From assembly GCA_025963675.1 (NCBI GenBank), contig JAOQAJ010000273.1:1-33867 (forward strand): 33,867 bases of DNA. Direction: 5' to 3'. Made by a program: the position numbers and the translations under genes. The notes under the pieces are model-generated. The model was not told the DNA's origin. It saw nothing but the letters and a program-made list of their open reading frames with translations, and did no database searches. Each line of letters begins with the position of its first letter. Positions within the stretch are counted from its first letter, which is position 1. This DNA comes from Segetibacter sp. (GTDB taxonomy: Bacteria; Bacteroidota; Bacteroidia; Chitinophagales; Chitinophagaceae). This document shows positions 7,966-15,702 of this stretch, piece by piece.

Positions 7966-8417
7966 TTGATGTACTTCTAAAACTGACGTCACTCGACACT
8001 GGATTTTTTTAGTGAAAAAACGATCTCACCTATATAAAACTCACTCTTCAGTGACGGGTTAATGAACTTCCTTCTGCAGCAGCCAACATCTATTTCACCT
8101 GGTCCCAACACTTTTCTGTTTCGGTGGTAGAGTTTGGGAAACTCGCTCAGCAGCTACCTCACAGTTTTTCCTTCATCTTTCCAAAAAGGTTATTCATTGT
8201 ATTATTAGAAATAACAGAAAGGCATGGAATTTTATTGTCTTATTTAAGACTGGAATAAAGGGCATTTAAAAAGATAATATCGCCTTTAACGATAACAAAA
8301 AATTGCCGAAATGATTAGCGGTTTAGAAAACGATCAAGCCTTTTCTAATAACATTTTTATGATATCGTGAAAAAATATTCTCAGTTTAAAACCTCTAATT
8401 TTTAAACTTTCAGACTT
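7966..8417. other. Intergenic region without recognised gene
   Basis: 452 bp with stops in all frames. Small hairpins are visible: TCACT/AGTGA at 8041-8054 and GAGTTT/AAACTC at 8130-8144. The second is enclosed by GGTAG (8126-8130) and CTACC (8154-8158). No T run follows either one. I cannot assign a function. Confidence 0.45.
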
Positions 8418-8894
8418 ATGAAAAAGAATTTTTATTTAGCAGTAGTCACAGTGTTATTAGCAATTGCTCTGAGTCAGCCATCGTTTGCTCAGAAGTATAA
8501 GCAGGCAGATTCTCTGAAGCTACTAAAGGATTACGCGCAGGCTTCGAAAGATGTTGCCGGGCTTAAAGAAAAATTGACTGAAGCGCAAAATGAATTGCCT
8601 GATCTTCAATCAAAAGCATTGGCACAAACTGCACAAGCCCAGGCAGCTGCCAGAGAAAGCAGCCAGGAGGCATCGAAAGCAACAAGCGGAGATTTAAGTG
8701 AAATAAAAAAGGCTAAAAGAAAAGCAAACGCGGCGGTAGACGAAGCTGAAGATGCAAAAAACGCAGAGAAGAAGGTAAACAATCAAAATAAGAAAATCGA
8801 AAAATTGCAATCGCAGCTCGAGAAAAAACAAAAAAAGTTGCAGGAATTAGAAACGAAGCGTGCCGAAATATTTGGCAGCGCCTCAGGTAGCTAA
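8418..8894 (+). CDS. Secreted alanine/lysine-rich coiled-coil protein
   Basis: This 158-residue protein starts with a good signal peptide (residues 1-24, ending P-S-F-A before Q-K). The mature part is almost entirely charged and helical with heptad-like spacing of Leu and Ala: A-E-D-A-K-N-A-E-K-K-V near 113-123 and long K/E/Q stretches to residue 150. This predicts an extended coiled coil in the periplasm. No cysteine or enzyme motif is present, so a structural or spacer role is possible but not shown. The ATG at 8418 is the only reasonable start. A strong terminator follows 30 bp downstream, so the gene is a transcription unit of its own. Confidence 0.75.
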   Translation: MKKNFYLAVVTVLLAIALSQPSFAQKYKQADSLKLLKDYAQASKDVAGLKEKLTEAQNELPDLQSKALAQTAQAQAAARESSQEASKATSGDLSEIKKAKRKANAAVDEAEDAKNAEKKVNNQNKKIEKLQSQLEKKQKKLQELETKRAEIFGSASGS

Positions 8895-8920
8895 CAAGAG
8901 GATAATTTTGTGCAATTCAA

Positions 8921-8960
8921 AAAAGCCTTTCAACTTGTGCAGTAGTTGAAAGGTTTTTTT
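8921..8960 (+). terminator. Intrinsic terminator after the coiled-coil gene
   Basis: A perfect 10-bp stem, CCTTTCAACT (8926-8935) with AGTTGAAAGG (8944-8953), loop TGTGCAGT, is followed by seven T. An A run precedes the stem. Confidence 0.9.
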
Positions 8961-9032
8961 ATGGTGAAAATTCAAATGAACGTTAGCCTCGTGCGCTTTA
9001 TTAATTGATCTTATCTTTAGTTAAAGTTGTGC

Positions 9033-9581
9033 ATGGAAACCTATATCTCCATTTTAAGAGGAATTAATGTAAGTGGCCAAAAGAAGGTTGAAATGGTGGG
9101 TTTGAAAGCGTTGTTCGAAGAATTGAAGTTTCAAAGTGTTAAGACGTACATCCAATCAGGAAATGTAATTTTTAAAACTCGGGAACCGGCTGATACTAAT
9201 AGAATTGGAAAAGCTATAGAAAAGGCAATTTTTGAAAAGTATTACTTTGATGTGCCTGTAATTGTAAGAACACTACAGGAACTTCAAACCGTCATTTCCA
9301 ATAATCCTTTTCTTGAAAAAGCAGATACAGACGTAGAAAAGCTACATGTTACTTTTTTAGCAGAAAAGCCGCAGGAAGCAAAAATAACCGCCATCGAAAA
9401 TGGAGATTACCTTCCTGATGAATTTGTAATAAAAGATAAGGAGGTGTACGTGTACTGCCCCGCGGGTTATGGAAATACTAAATTGAATAATAATTTCTTC
9501 GAAAATAAATTGAAGGTTGCTGCGACTACCAGAAATTGGAGAACTGTAAATAAGTTATTTGAACTGGCGGCAGGTGATTAA
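9033..9581 (+). CDS. DUF1697 domain protein
   Basis: This 182-residue cytoplasmic protein has the DUF1697 signature: Y-I-S-I-L-R-G-I-N-V-S-G at the N-terminus, a Y-I-Q-S-G-N-V-I-F motif around residues 45-53, a V-I-V-R-T segment in the middle, and T-R-N-W-R-T-V-N-K-L near the C-terminus. The family is widespread and its biochemical role is not established. The ATG at 9033 is preferred. The frame also allows a TTG at 9027, but the family begins directly with the strand containing Y-I-S-I-L. A TATCTTT box 15 bp upstream (9012-9018) may be part of the promoter. It is convergent with the minus-strand gene ending at 9589. Confidence 0.88.
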   Translation: METYISILRGINVSGQKKVEMVGLKALFEELKFQSVKTYIQSGNVIFKTREPADTNRIGKAIEKAIFEKYYFDVPVIVRTLQELQTVISNNPFLEKADTDVEKLHVTFLAEKPQEAKITAIENGDYLPDEFVIKDKEVYVYCPAGYGNTKLNNNFFENKLKVAATTRNWRTVNKLFELAAGD

Positions 9582-9588
9582 GCGCGAG

Positions 9589-10284
9589 TTACAGGGTTCC
9601 AATCGCAAGTTTCATGCACGGCCCGTTTGACATCATTTTTACTCCTTTCTGCGTTCCTTTTACCACTTCCCTTCCTGAAATTATATAGCCGTTTTTTCTT
9701 AGGTAACCAGCAATTTTATTGCCGTTCTCCGCATTACTGTCATCAATGATTTGTATGCTGATGCAGTTAACCGGTTTATTCGACTCATTTTTCTGCGTTC
9801 TTACATCATTCAATATTTCTGCCATTTGTTCATCACTAACTGCGCTGGCTTTTTTTATTTCTGCTGGTTTTGCGACCGGTAAGATTGCGGAATCTTTTAA
9901 TGGTTTTCGCTTTGCAATTTTTAATTTTTCAACAACGGGTTTTATAATTTGCGGGGTATCTTTTTTAGCAATTAGAGGTGCCACGTTTTTAGCAATCGTG
10001 TCTTTTGGTGGGGTTGTTACAATTACTTGTAACGGAGTAGCAGGGATATTTGTGGTTGTATCTTTTTTAACTTCAGCAATTGTTTGGGGTGATGGTTGCT
10101 TTGGCTTTTCCGAGATTTTTGCAGTTGCCTTCTTTGCTTTGTTATTATGTAAAACCACTAAAATTACCACTTCGATAATGGCTAGCAATGCAGTTACTAA
10201 TAATATATTTTTCAGAATCACCGCAGTTCTACCCTGCCTTTTATTTCGGTGCATCACTATTTCTCTATTCTTTTTTGCTCCCAT
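9589..10284 (-). CDS. Single-pass membrane protein with Pro/Lys-rich linker, unknown function
   Basis: The 231-residue product has a short basic N-terminus (K-K-N-R ... R-N-K-R-Q-G-R), one transmembrane helix (about residues 24-46, rich in Ile, Leu and Val), then about 110 residues of Lys/Pro/Thr/Ala-rich low-complexity linker. A small C-terminal domain (about 160-231) contains two cysteines (N-C-I-S-I-Q-I-I and G-P-C-M-K-L). The layout (N-in helix, periplasmic spacer, small terminal domain) resembles TonB-like or SPOR-type proteins, but neither motif is convincing. The ATG at 10284 is preferred over a TTG at 10314. I do not recognise the family. Confidence 0.65.
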   Translation of the reverse strand: MGAKKNREIVMHRNKRQGRTAVILKNILLVTALLAIIEVVILVVLHNNKAKKATAKISEKPKQPSPQTIAEVKKDTTTNIPATPLQVIVTTPPKDTIAKNVAPLIAKKDTPQIIKPVVEKLKIAKRKPLKDSAILPVAKPAEIKKASAVSDEQMAEILNDVRTQKNESNKPVNCISIQIIDDSNAENGNKIAGYLRKNGYIISGREVVKGTQKGVKMMSNGPCMKLAIGTL

Positions 10285-10600
10285 GTTTTTAGTGTATAGT
10301 AAGTGTTGTACCAATTGTCCTTTTTAATATGTAATGTGCCTCACAGTGAATCTATTTGCTATTCATCTTGTTATTAATAGCATCGCAGGTATTTCCTTTG
10401 TCTACGTTGAATGAACAGGTTCTGTGCGATTTGTTAATTTAAAAGTACAAAGTAGTAATGAAAGCCAAACAACGTTCGGCAGTGCAGTCATTATATAGAT
10501 TACAAAATTTAAACCCAAAAATTGACCATTTAATACCAATAGTAGACGAGTGCGACGCAGCGGAAGTCGCATTTGTATTCAATGTTGGGTCAAAAAAAAG
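10285..10600. other. Intergenic region with repeat fragment
   Basis: 316 bp between two minus-strand genes. It contains a partial member of the interspersed repeat family, GAGTGCGACGCAG at 10548-10560, whose TGCGAC (10551-10556) can pair with GTCGCA (10566-10571). A 67-codon plus-strand frame at 10458-10661 runs into the GH9 gene and was not accepted. Confidence 0.5.
10548..10571 (+). repeat. Interspersed repeat fragment with small hairpin (copy C)
   Basis: The GAGTGCGACGCA core is shared with copy B (4728). Here it is followed by GTCGCA, giving a 6-bp stem with a 9-base loop. The GTACAAG half is not recognisable. Confidence 0.5.
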
Positions 10601-12424
10601 CTACTTCCTGTGGCTGTACTTTATATTGTATTGCAAAGCCTCAATTGCATTTGAAAGATAAACAAACGGGGAATTCCAATTGATAGCAATTTCATTTGTT
10701 GAATAGGAACAGTCGTGATCGAGAAAAGTTGTTTCAGGTTCAGAAAACTCATAACCGGCGCATTTATCCTGCTTACCAGGATTAGGGCCGCCTGACAAGA
10801 GTCCCGGAACAGGTTCCGTAACGCCATCTGCAACAGAAGGACGGTGATGAGGATGCATGATAGATTTACTACCGATACCGGAAAGAAATGAATAGCCTGT
10901 TGCATTTCTTCCAAGAATATAATCGAGATTGGTTAATGCATTATCAATATACTTTTTGTCTTTGGTAACGAGGTAAGCATTGATTAAGACAATACCCTGG
11001 TTCGCTGCATTTGAATTGCTGCCCCAGTTAAAATCCCTGGTTGATTGTCCCATAATAGTCTGAAAAGCATTGGTAGAAACATTTGAAATATAACGGTCTG
11101 CCAACCTTGTTACAAAAGACGACAGTAATGTGGCGTCAGCTTGTGCATAAGCAGGAAGTTTCTTTTGAAAACGAAGAATAGTATAATGACCAAGCAGTTC
11201 AACACCGGCCCATGAAGGCAAAGAAATGCTGTCCTTCTTTTGCTTTTTGTATACATCATAATACTGCTTGTTTCCTGTTGTGGCAAATAACTCTGCTGCT
11301 GCCCATGTCCACTCATCAGTAAATGATCTGTCGCCATATCCGCCTGTACTTATCTTCGGTTCGTGCTTTTGATTAATGGCGTTTTGGTTGTACTCCATCG
11401 CCGGATTTTTCTCCGACCATTGCCATGCTTTTACTGAAGCTTTCATACAACTATCCGCTAAGCCGGGCATCTGCCTCGAAAACTTTTTCAAAATCCTGCC
11501 AGCTTGGGCGGTCACAGCTGCAAAATCTAAAGTGGCGCCTGTTCCTTTTTGAACTACATAACGCGGTGCAGAAGTTACCCCCGGCATTACCATTCCATCA
11601 AAAGATGCATTAGTGCACTTGTTATAAACCCCACCATCGTTTGGATCCTGCATTGTCAGCATCCAGCGTAGGTTGTAGATCAACTCATTTAGTAGATCCG
11701 GAACCTGGTCATTACTTTCAGGAATGTTTGTTTTTAACGTATCGAAATAAGCAGGGAAATCTTCGTAGGCCGACAACATGGTTCCCATTGTAATCCCACT
11801 ATTCACTATGTACTTATTGTAATCGCCCGCATCATACCAGCCTCCCGGCGTTGATATTTTTGTTCCCGCGGGCCGATCTTTGCTGGCAGCCGAAGGGTGA
11901 ATATAAACGACATTGTCAGGGTGTCCGGCAGAACGATGCCACTTGCCCGCATACTTCTCCTGCAAAGGCATCGATACCCTTTGAAAATAAAACCCTTTCA
12001 ACCCTGCAACAGCAGCAGCATGATTGACATTTTTGCGAATACTAAATACGTATGAATGGCCGATGCCGGGAATAAAAACAACGTAAGTTCCTGGCGTTTT
12101 AAACGAGGAAAAATCGGCAATTTTTGTTTTTGTTGATGAATTTTTAGACGTCATCTCATTACTTAAATTTCCCCTGAACAAAGTGTCTTTGATATTTGTA
12201 GAAGTAATAAAAAAAGTTAGAGCATCGGTAGAGCCGGTTACGACAGCAATTTTCGGAGCATTGGTATAAAAACCAAGTTGATTGAGATGTATGCGGGTTG
12301 TGACCATTTGAGAATGAGCAACAATGGAAAATGAAATAAACAGCAGGTATAATTTTATTGTTTTGTTTTGCAGCAAAGACTTTAACCGGCGAAGAAAAAA
12401 AGTGCTATTGAGACTATCAGGCAT
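10601..12424 (-). CDS. Secreted glycoside hydrolase family 9 enzyme (endoglucanase-like)
   Basis: With the ATG at 12424 this is a 607-residue secreted enzyme. A signal peptide (hydrophobic core L-Y-L-L-F-I-S-F-S-I-V, cleavage near A-H-S-Q) is followed by an N-terminal Ig-like CelD_N domain (about 40-130) and a GH9 (alpha/alpha)6 domain. GH9 hallmarks are G-G-W-Y-D198-A-G-D201-Y-N-K-Y, which holds the catalytic aspartates, a P-H-H-R-P-S motif, and N-E578-I-A-I-N-W-N-S-P near the end, where E578 is the proposed general acid. The family is inverting and cleaves beta-1,4-glucans, including cellulose, mixed-linkage glucan and xyloglucan. An ATG at 12463 and a TTG at 12376 are alternative starts. 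The TTG would give the most typical signal peptide. It is divergent from the aldo/keto reductase with only 55 bp or less between start codons, so the two promoters must overlap. Confidence 0.9.
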   Translation of the reverse strand: MPDSLNSTFFLRRLKSLLQNKTIKLYLLFISFSIVAHSQMVTTRIHLNQLGFYTNAPKIAVVTGSTDALTFFITSTNIKDTLFRGNLSNEMTSKNSSTKTKIADFSSFKTPGTYVVFIPGIGHSYVFSIRKNVNHAAAVAGLKGFYFQRVSMPLQEKYAGKWHRSAGHPDNVVYIHPSAASKDRPAGTKISTPGGWYDAGDYNKYIVNSGITMGTMLSAYEDFPAYFDTLKTNIPESNDQVPDLLNELIYNLRWMLTMQDPNDGGVYNKCTNASFDGMVMPGVTSAPRYVVQKGTGATLDFAAVTAQAGRILKKFSRQMPGLADSCMKASVKAWQWSEKNPAMEYNQNAINQKHEPKISTGGYGDRSFTDEWTWAAAELFATTGNKQYYDVYKKQKKDSISLPSWAGVELLGHYTILRFQKKLPAYAQADATLLSSFVTRLADRYISNVSTNAFQTIMGQSTRDFNWGSNSNAANQGIVLINAYLVTKDKKYIDNALTNLDYILGRNATGYSFLSGIGSKSIMHPHHRPSVADGVTEPVPGLLSGGPNPGKQDKCAGYEFSEPETTFLDHDCSYSTNEIAINWNSPFVYLSNAIEALQYNIKYSHRK

Positions 12425-12479
12425 GAGTTGAAAGGTTGTTTGTTGATACTTTTTATTAATCATTTTCAAATTTTATTAT

Positions 12480-13463
12480 ATGCAGTACCGTTCATTTAAA
12501 GGAACGAAAGTTTCAGAGGTTGGGCTAGGAACCTGGCAATTAGGAAGCGCTGACTGGGGCGTCGTTAGTGAAGAAGAAGCGTTTACTATTTTACAGGCTT
12601 TTACAAAGGCAGGAGGTAATTTTATCGACACCGCTGATGTATATGGAATGGGCATTAGTGAAAAAGTAGTTGGCAGGTTTAAGAAAACAGTGAACGAACA
12701 AATATACGTTGCAACGAAGTTAGGACGTAGAAGCGATAAAGGGTTTGGAGGCCAGGAAAACTTCACCTACGACGGCCTGAAACGCCAGGTAGAAAGTTCG
12801 CTGGAAAACCTCGATGTACCACAACTGTTTCTCGAGCAACTCCATTGTATTCCGACAGAAGAGTTGCGCAAGGGCGATGTATTTACTCATTTGCGCACAC
12901 TACAGCAACAGAAATATATTGCTCATTGGGGTGTAAGTGTTGAGACAAGCGAAGAGGCATTAATCTGTCTTGAACAGGAAGGTCTTGCTTCTTTGCAGAT
13001 TATTTTCAACCTGTTCAGACAACATGTAGCCGATGAAATATTTGCAAAGGCAAAAGAGAAAGATGTCGCTTTGATCGTTAGGGTGCCACTTGCAAGCGGA
13101 TTGCTGGCAGGCAAGTTTAGCGAGCATACGACGTTTGCAGAAAAAGATCATAGAAACTTCAATGCAAATGGAGATGCATTTAACGCAGGCGAAACATTCT
13201 CAGGAATTGAATTTTCCAAAGGCGTAGAACTATCACGGGAAATTAAGAATTTGTTACCTGACGAAAGAATGGCACAATGGTCAATACGTTGGATTTTGGA
13301 TCATCCGGAAGTAACGACCGTGATACCGGGAGCATCGAAAGTATCGCAGGTAGCAAGCAATGTCGCAGCATCAGCCCTACCGCGCTTAGCCGAAGAAACA
13401 CACCAGAGATTAAGGTTGCTCTACGATGAAAGGATTAAACCAATTATTCGGGGACATTATTAA
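12480..13463 (+). CDS. Aldo/keto reductase
   Basis: This 327-residue cytoplasmic (beta/alpha)8 oxidoreductase has the complete catalytic tetrad of the family: D50 (N-F-I-D-T-A-D), Y55 (V-Y-G), K80 (A-T-K-L-G) and H122 (Q-L-H-C). The C-terminal cofactor-binding region is visible as T-V-I-P-G-A-S-K-V near residue 285. It should reduce an aldehyde or ketone using NADPH. The substrate cannot be predicted, although sugar aldehydes are plausible given the neighbours. The start ATG at 12480 is fixed because the conserved G-L-G-T-W strand begins at residue 15. It is divergent from the GH9 gene and followed directly by a strong terminator. Confidence 0.92.
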   Translation: MQYRSFKGTKVSEVGLGTWQLGSADWGVVSEEEAFTILQAFTKAGGNFIDTADVYGMGISEKVVGRFKKTVNEQIYVATKLGRRSDKGFGGQENFTYDGLKRQVESSLENLDVPQLFLEQLHCIPTEELRKGDVFTHLRTLQQQKYIAHWGVSVETSEEALICLEQEGLASLQIIFNLFRQHVADEIFAKAKEKDVALIVRVPLASGLLAGKFSEHTTFAEKDHRNFNANGDAFNAGETFSGIEFSKGVELSREIKNLLPDERMAQWSIRWILDHPEVTTVIPGASKVSQVASNVAASALPRLAEETHQRLRLLYDERIKPIIRGHY

Positions 13464-13487
13464 TCGAGGTATTGCCATACTAAACCT

Positions 13488-13520
13488 ATAACTCCGGTAT
13501 GTGTCGGAGTTATTTTTTTT
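13488..13520 (+). terminator. Intrinsic terminator after the aldo/keto reductase
   Basis: A perfect 9-bp stem, ATAACTCCG (13488-13496) with CGGAGTTAT (13505-13513), loop GTATGTGT, runs into a stretch of eight T. Confidence 0.9.
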
Positions 13521-13550
13521 GTAACAAGCATTCGTTTTTCAATCGACATC

Positions 13551-13570
13551 GTTGTGTCACACCCTTGTAC
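13551..13570 (-). repeat. Interspersed repeat, GTGACACAAC type (copy D)
   Basis: The minus strand reads GTACAAGGGTGTGACACAAC, followed by GATG as in copy F. It sits just after the aldo/keto reductase terminator and just before the 79-bp tandem repeat. Confidence 0.75.
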
Positions 13571-13605
13571 TTGTAATCTTTATTGAACCCAGGGAATCTG
13601 TTTTT

Positions 13606-13761
13606 TCCAACTTGCGATTTCCCGTTCACTTGCGACTCTGATCGTTGATCGCTAGGTCGTTAATCGCTAGTTTAATCGTGGTGGTCCAACTTGCGATTTT
13701 CCGTTCACTTGCGACTCTAATCGTTAATCGCTAGTCGTTAATCGCTAGTTTATCGTGGTAG
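13606..13761. repeat. 79-bp tandem repeat (two copies) with nested 14-mers
   Basis: Two adjacent units begin with TCCAACTTGCGATTT at 13606 and 13685. They are nearly identical (a few substitutions and single-base gaps). Each unit contains TTGCGA twice, a CCGTTCACTTGCGACTC segment and two copies of TCGTTRATCGCTAG, so the 14-mer occurs four times in all. Stops occur in all frames, so it is non-coding. The sequence is more GC-rich and more ordered than the DNA on either side. Confidence 0.85.
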
Positions 13762-14236
13762 TCCGTGAATTATCATTAACTACTAATCAGCAAAAAGTGT
13801 ATTTAATGCAAGAATTAGAAAAAAGCCAGAGATAGGAATACAAAGAAACGATTAAGACGGAAGTCAACAGATATCACGCCTCGCTCAAATTCGGATATGA
13901 AGAAGTTATTAAGCATGCTTTATTTATGTTGGCGCAATTACGGCTCTTGCAAGTATTCCAATTTTCATTTGGGGCCAAACAAAATAATAGAAAAGCTAAA
14001 CTTGCTTTAAAAGGAGAAACTGTTTCATTCGGAAAGAAAAGGCTTAGCAACTCTTATTACACTGCTCTTTCCTTTACAATTCGCTTCTAAAAACGACATA
14101 AAATCTTTTTAAAATTTCATCTGACTATTTGCAATTAGGAGAGGCATTCTCAATTCAATCTAATAATACACTTTAATAGACCGTATAGTATCGTTAAGTT
14201 TGTTTTTAGAAACCAACAGCTATCGAATTAAGCGAC
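13762..14236. other. Intergenic stretch upstream of the AAA+ gene
   Basis: 475 bp without a gene I can support. A plus-strand frame free of stops runs from 13836 to 14090 (84 codons), but its first ATG is near 13929, it has no recognisable family, and codon use is not convincing. It could be the remnant of an older gene. No terminator or tRNA was seen. Confidence 0.45.
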
Positions 14237-15691
14237 ATGCCAAAATTATTATTAGAGTACCAGGGAGTTCCGGCCATATTAAACCACAGGTTAAAGAAAA
14301 TTGATGAAATAAACTACATCACTGTTTATACAACCGGCGAAAATGACTACAAGCGTAAAGATTTTAAAACGTTAGACGAGGCGTTGGATTTTAAACCTGA
14401 AAACGCCACCCTCAAGCTCAACTTTATTTATATAAAGTCTGTAGACAATGGAATTAACTATGTCATCTATCAGTCAATCGCTTTCTTTAACAACAAGCTT
14501 CTTATTGATAATGTGGTTCGTTTGATTTATAAAGGATTCCTGTTTACAGTTGATTTTGGCTTTGAATCATTTAACCTGAAAAAAGTAAGGCCGGAGGTAA
14601 AAGGAGGAGCACGGCCCGTTTACGACATTAGTTACATTAGAAGAAAAACAACTAAAACAGCAACAGGTAAGACATTTGAACTGCTTGAATCTTACTACGA
14701 AATTTTCCCACGCCTGGAGGATATTTTTCTTGAAACACTTTTCATGTTAGACATTATGACGACAAATTTTGATGTCACAAATAAAAATGAATTAGAAGCA
14801 TATTTTTTAAAGGGAAAACTCGGAATTGAAAAAAATACCACGACGCCAAAAGAAAAATTATTTTCTGAAGAGGGTGAAAATAGTTTTCAATCAGATGAGC
14901 ATATTGAGCTTTCAAATTTGATTGGATTAGATAAAATAAAGTTGGAAATAGAAGAATTGAAAAGCCTGGCTCAATTCAGAAAAAAAAGGATTGAACTACG
15001 TTTACCGGTTACGCCTTCTACGTTGCATATGGTGTTTACCGGCAATCCCGGAACCGGGAAGACGACCGTAGCAAGACTATTAGGGCAGGTATACTATGAC
15101 ATTGGTTTATTAGCTTCAAACAAGGTTGTTGAAGTTAGCAGAGGCGATCTGGTCGGACAATATGTGGGGCATACCGCACCAAAAACACAAAAAGTTTTTG
15201 AAAGTGCTTTGGGCGGAATCCTGTTTATTGATGAAGCTTATTCTTTGTTTAAAGCCGGAACTGATTTTGGAAGCGAAGCGGTTGAAACGCTTATCAAATT
15301 AATGGAAGATAACCGCGAAAGAATTGTGGTAATTATCGCCGGTTACCCGAGAGAAATTGAAGAATTGCTCTCATCAAATCCTGGCATCAAATCGCGGTTT
15401 TCTAAAAGTCTTCACTTCGACGATTACTCGAAGGAGGAGTTGATTCAGATTTTTTATAAGATGGTTGCCGATTACCACAACCAGTTGACTGAAGAGGCTA
15501 AGTTAAAAATTATAGACCTGGTAGATGATTATTACGATTCAGGTTTCTTTACATCAAATGCACGATCGATCAGAAATGTATTTGAGGAAACTGTAAAACG
15601 GCAATCAAACCGATTATCGAAAATAGACAACCCGACACAAGAAGATATCAGGACTTTTGTTGATAAAGACATTCCGGACGAGTTGCGTTAA
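14237..15691 (+). CDS. CbbX/SpoVK-type AAA+ ATPase with unknown N-terminal domain
   Basis: This 484-residue protein has two halves. Residues 1-210 are beta/alpha and unlike any family I recognise. Residues 222-484 form a classical AAA+ module of the CbbX/SpoVK/EccA clade: Walker A G-N-P-G-T-G-K-T (269-276), a pore-loop-like R-G-D-L-V-G-Q-Y-V-G-H-T (302-313), Walker B G-I-L-F-I-D-E-A (327-334), I-I-A-G-Y-P sensor 1 region, arginine finger R387 in I-K-S-R-F, and sensor 2 N-A-R-S-I-R-N (441-447). All key residues are present, so it should be an active hexameric remodelling ATPase. There is no Rubisco, sporulation or type VII secretion gene nearby. The N-terminal half probably selects the client. 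It is convergent with the GH95 gene, with 11 bp between stops. Confidence 0.85.
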   Translation: MPKLLLEYQGVPAILNHRLKKIDEINYITVYTTGENDYKRKDFKTLDEALDFKPENATLKLNFIYIKSVDNGINYVIYQSIAFFNNKLLIDNVVRLIYKGFLFTVDFGFESFNLKKVRPEVKGGARPVYDISYIRRKTTKTATGKTFELLESYYEIFPRLEDIFLETLFMLDIMTTNFDVTNKNELEAYFLKGKLGIEKNTTTPKEKLFSEEGENSFQSDEHIELSNLIGLDKIKLEIEELKSLAQFRKKRIELRLPVTPSTLHMVFTGNPGTGKTTVARLLGQVYYDIGLLASNKVVEVSRGDLVGQYVGHTAPKTQKVFESALGGILFIDEAYSLFKAGTDFGSEAVETLIKLMEDNRERIVVIIAGYPREIEELLSSNPGIKSRFSKSLHFDDYSKEELIQIFYKMVADYHNQLTEEAKLKIIDLVDDYYDSGFFTSNARSIRNVFEETVKRQSNRLSKIDNPTQEDIRTFVDKDIPDELR

Positions 15692-15702
15692 CCTAATAAT
15701 CG

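Noticed and set aside
9719-10327. A 202-codon plus-strand frame antisense to the membrane protein gene
   Set aside because: It is the exact mirror of the Pro/Lys-rich minus-strand coding sequence. The product is an implausible Phe/Ile/Val-rich string and no family is recognisable.
10458-10661. A 67-codon plus-strand frame with ATG
   Set aside because: It contains interspersed repeat copy C, overlaps the GH9 3' end by about 60 bp and resembles no family.
13606-13761. The 79-bp units as a CRISPR array or as a replication origin
   Set aside because: Only two units, directly abutting without unique spacers, and no cas, dnaA or rep gene nearby.
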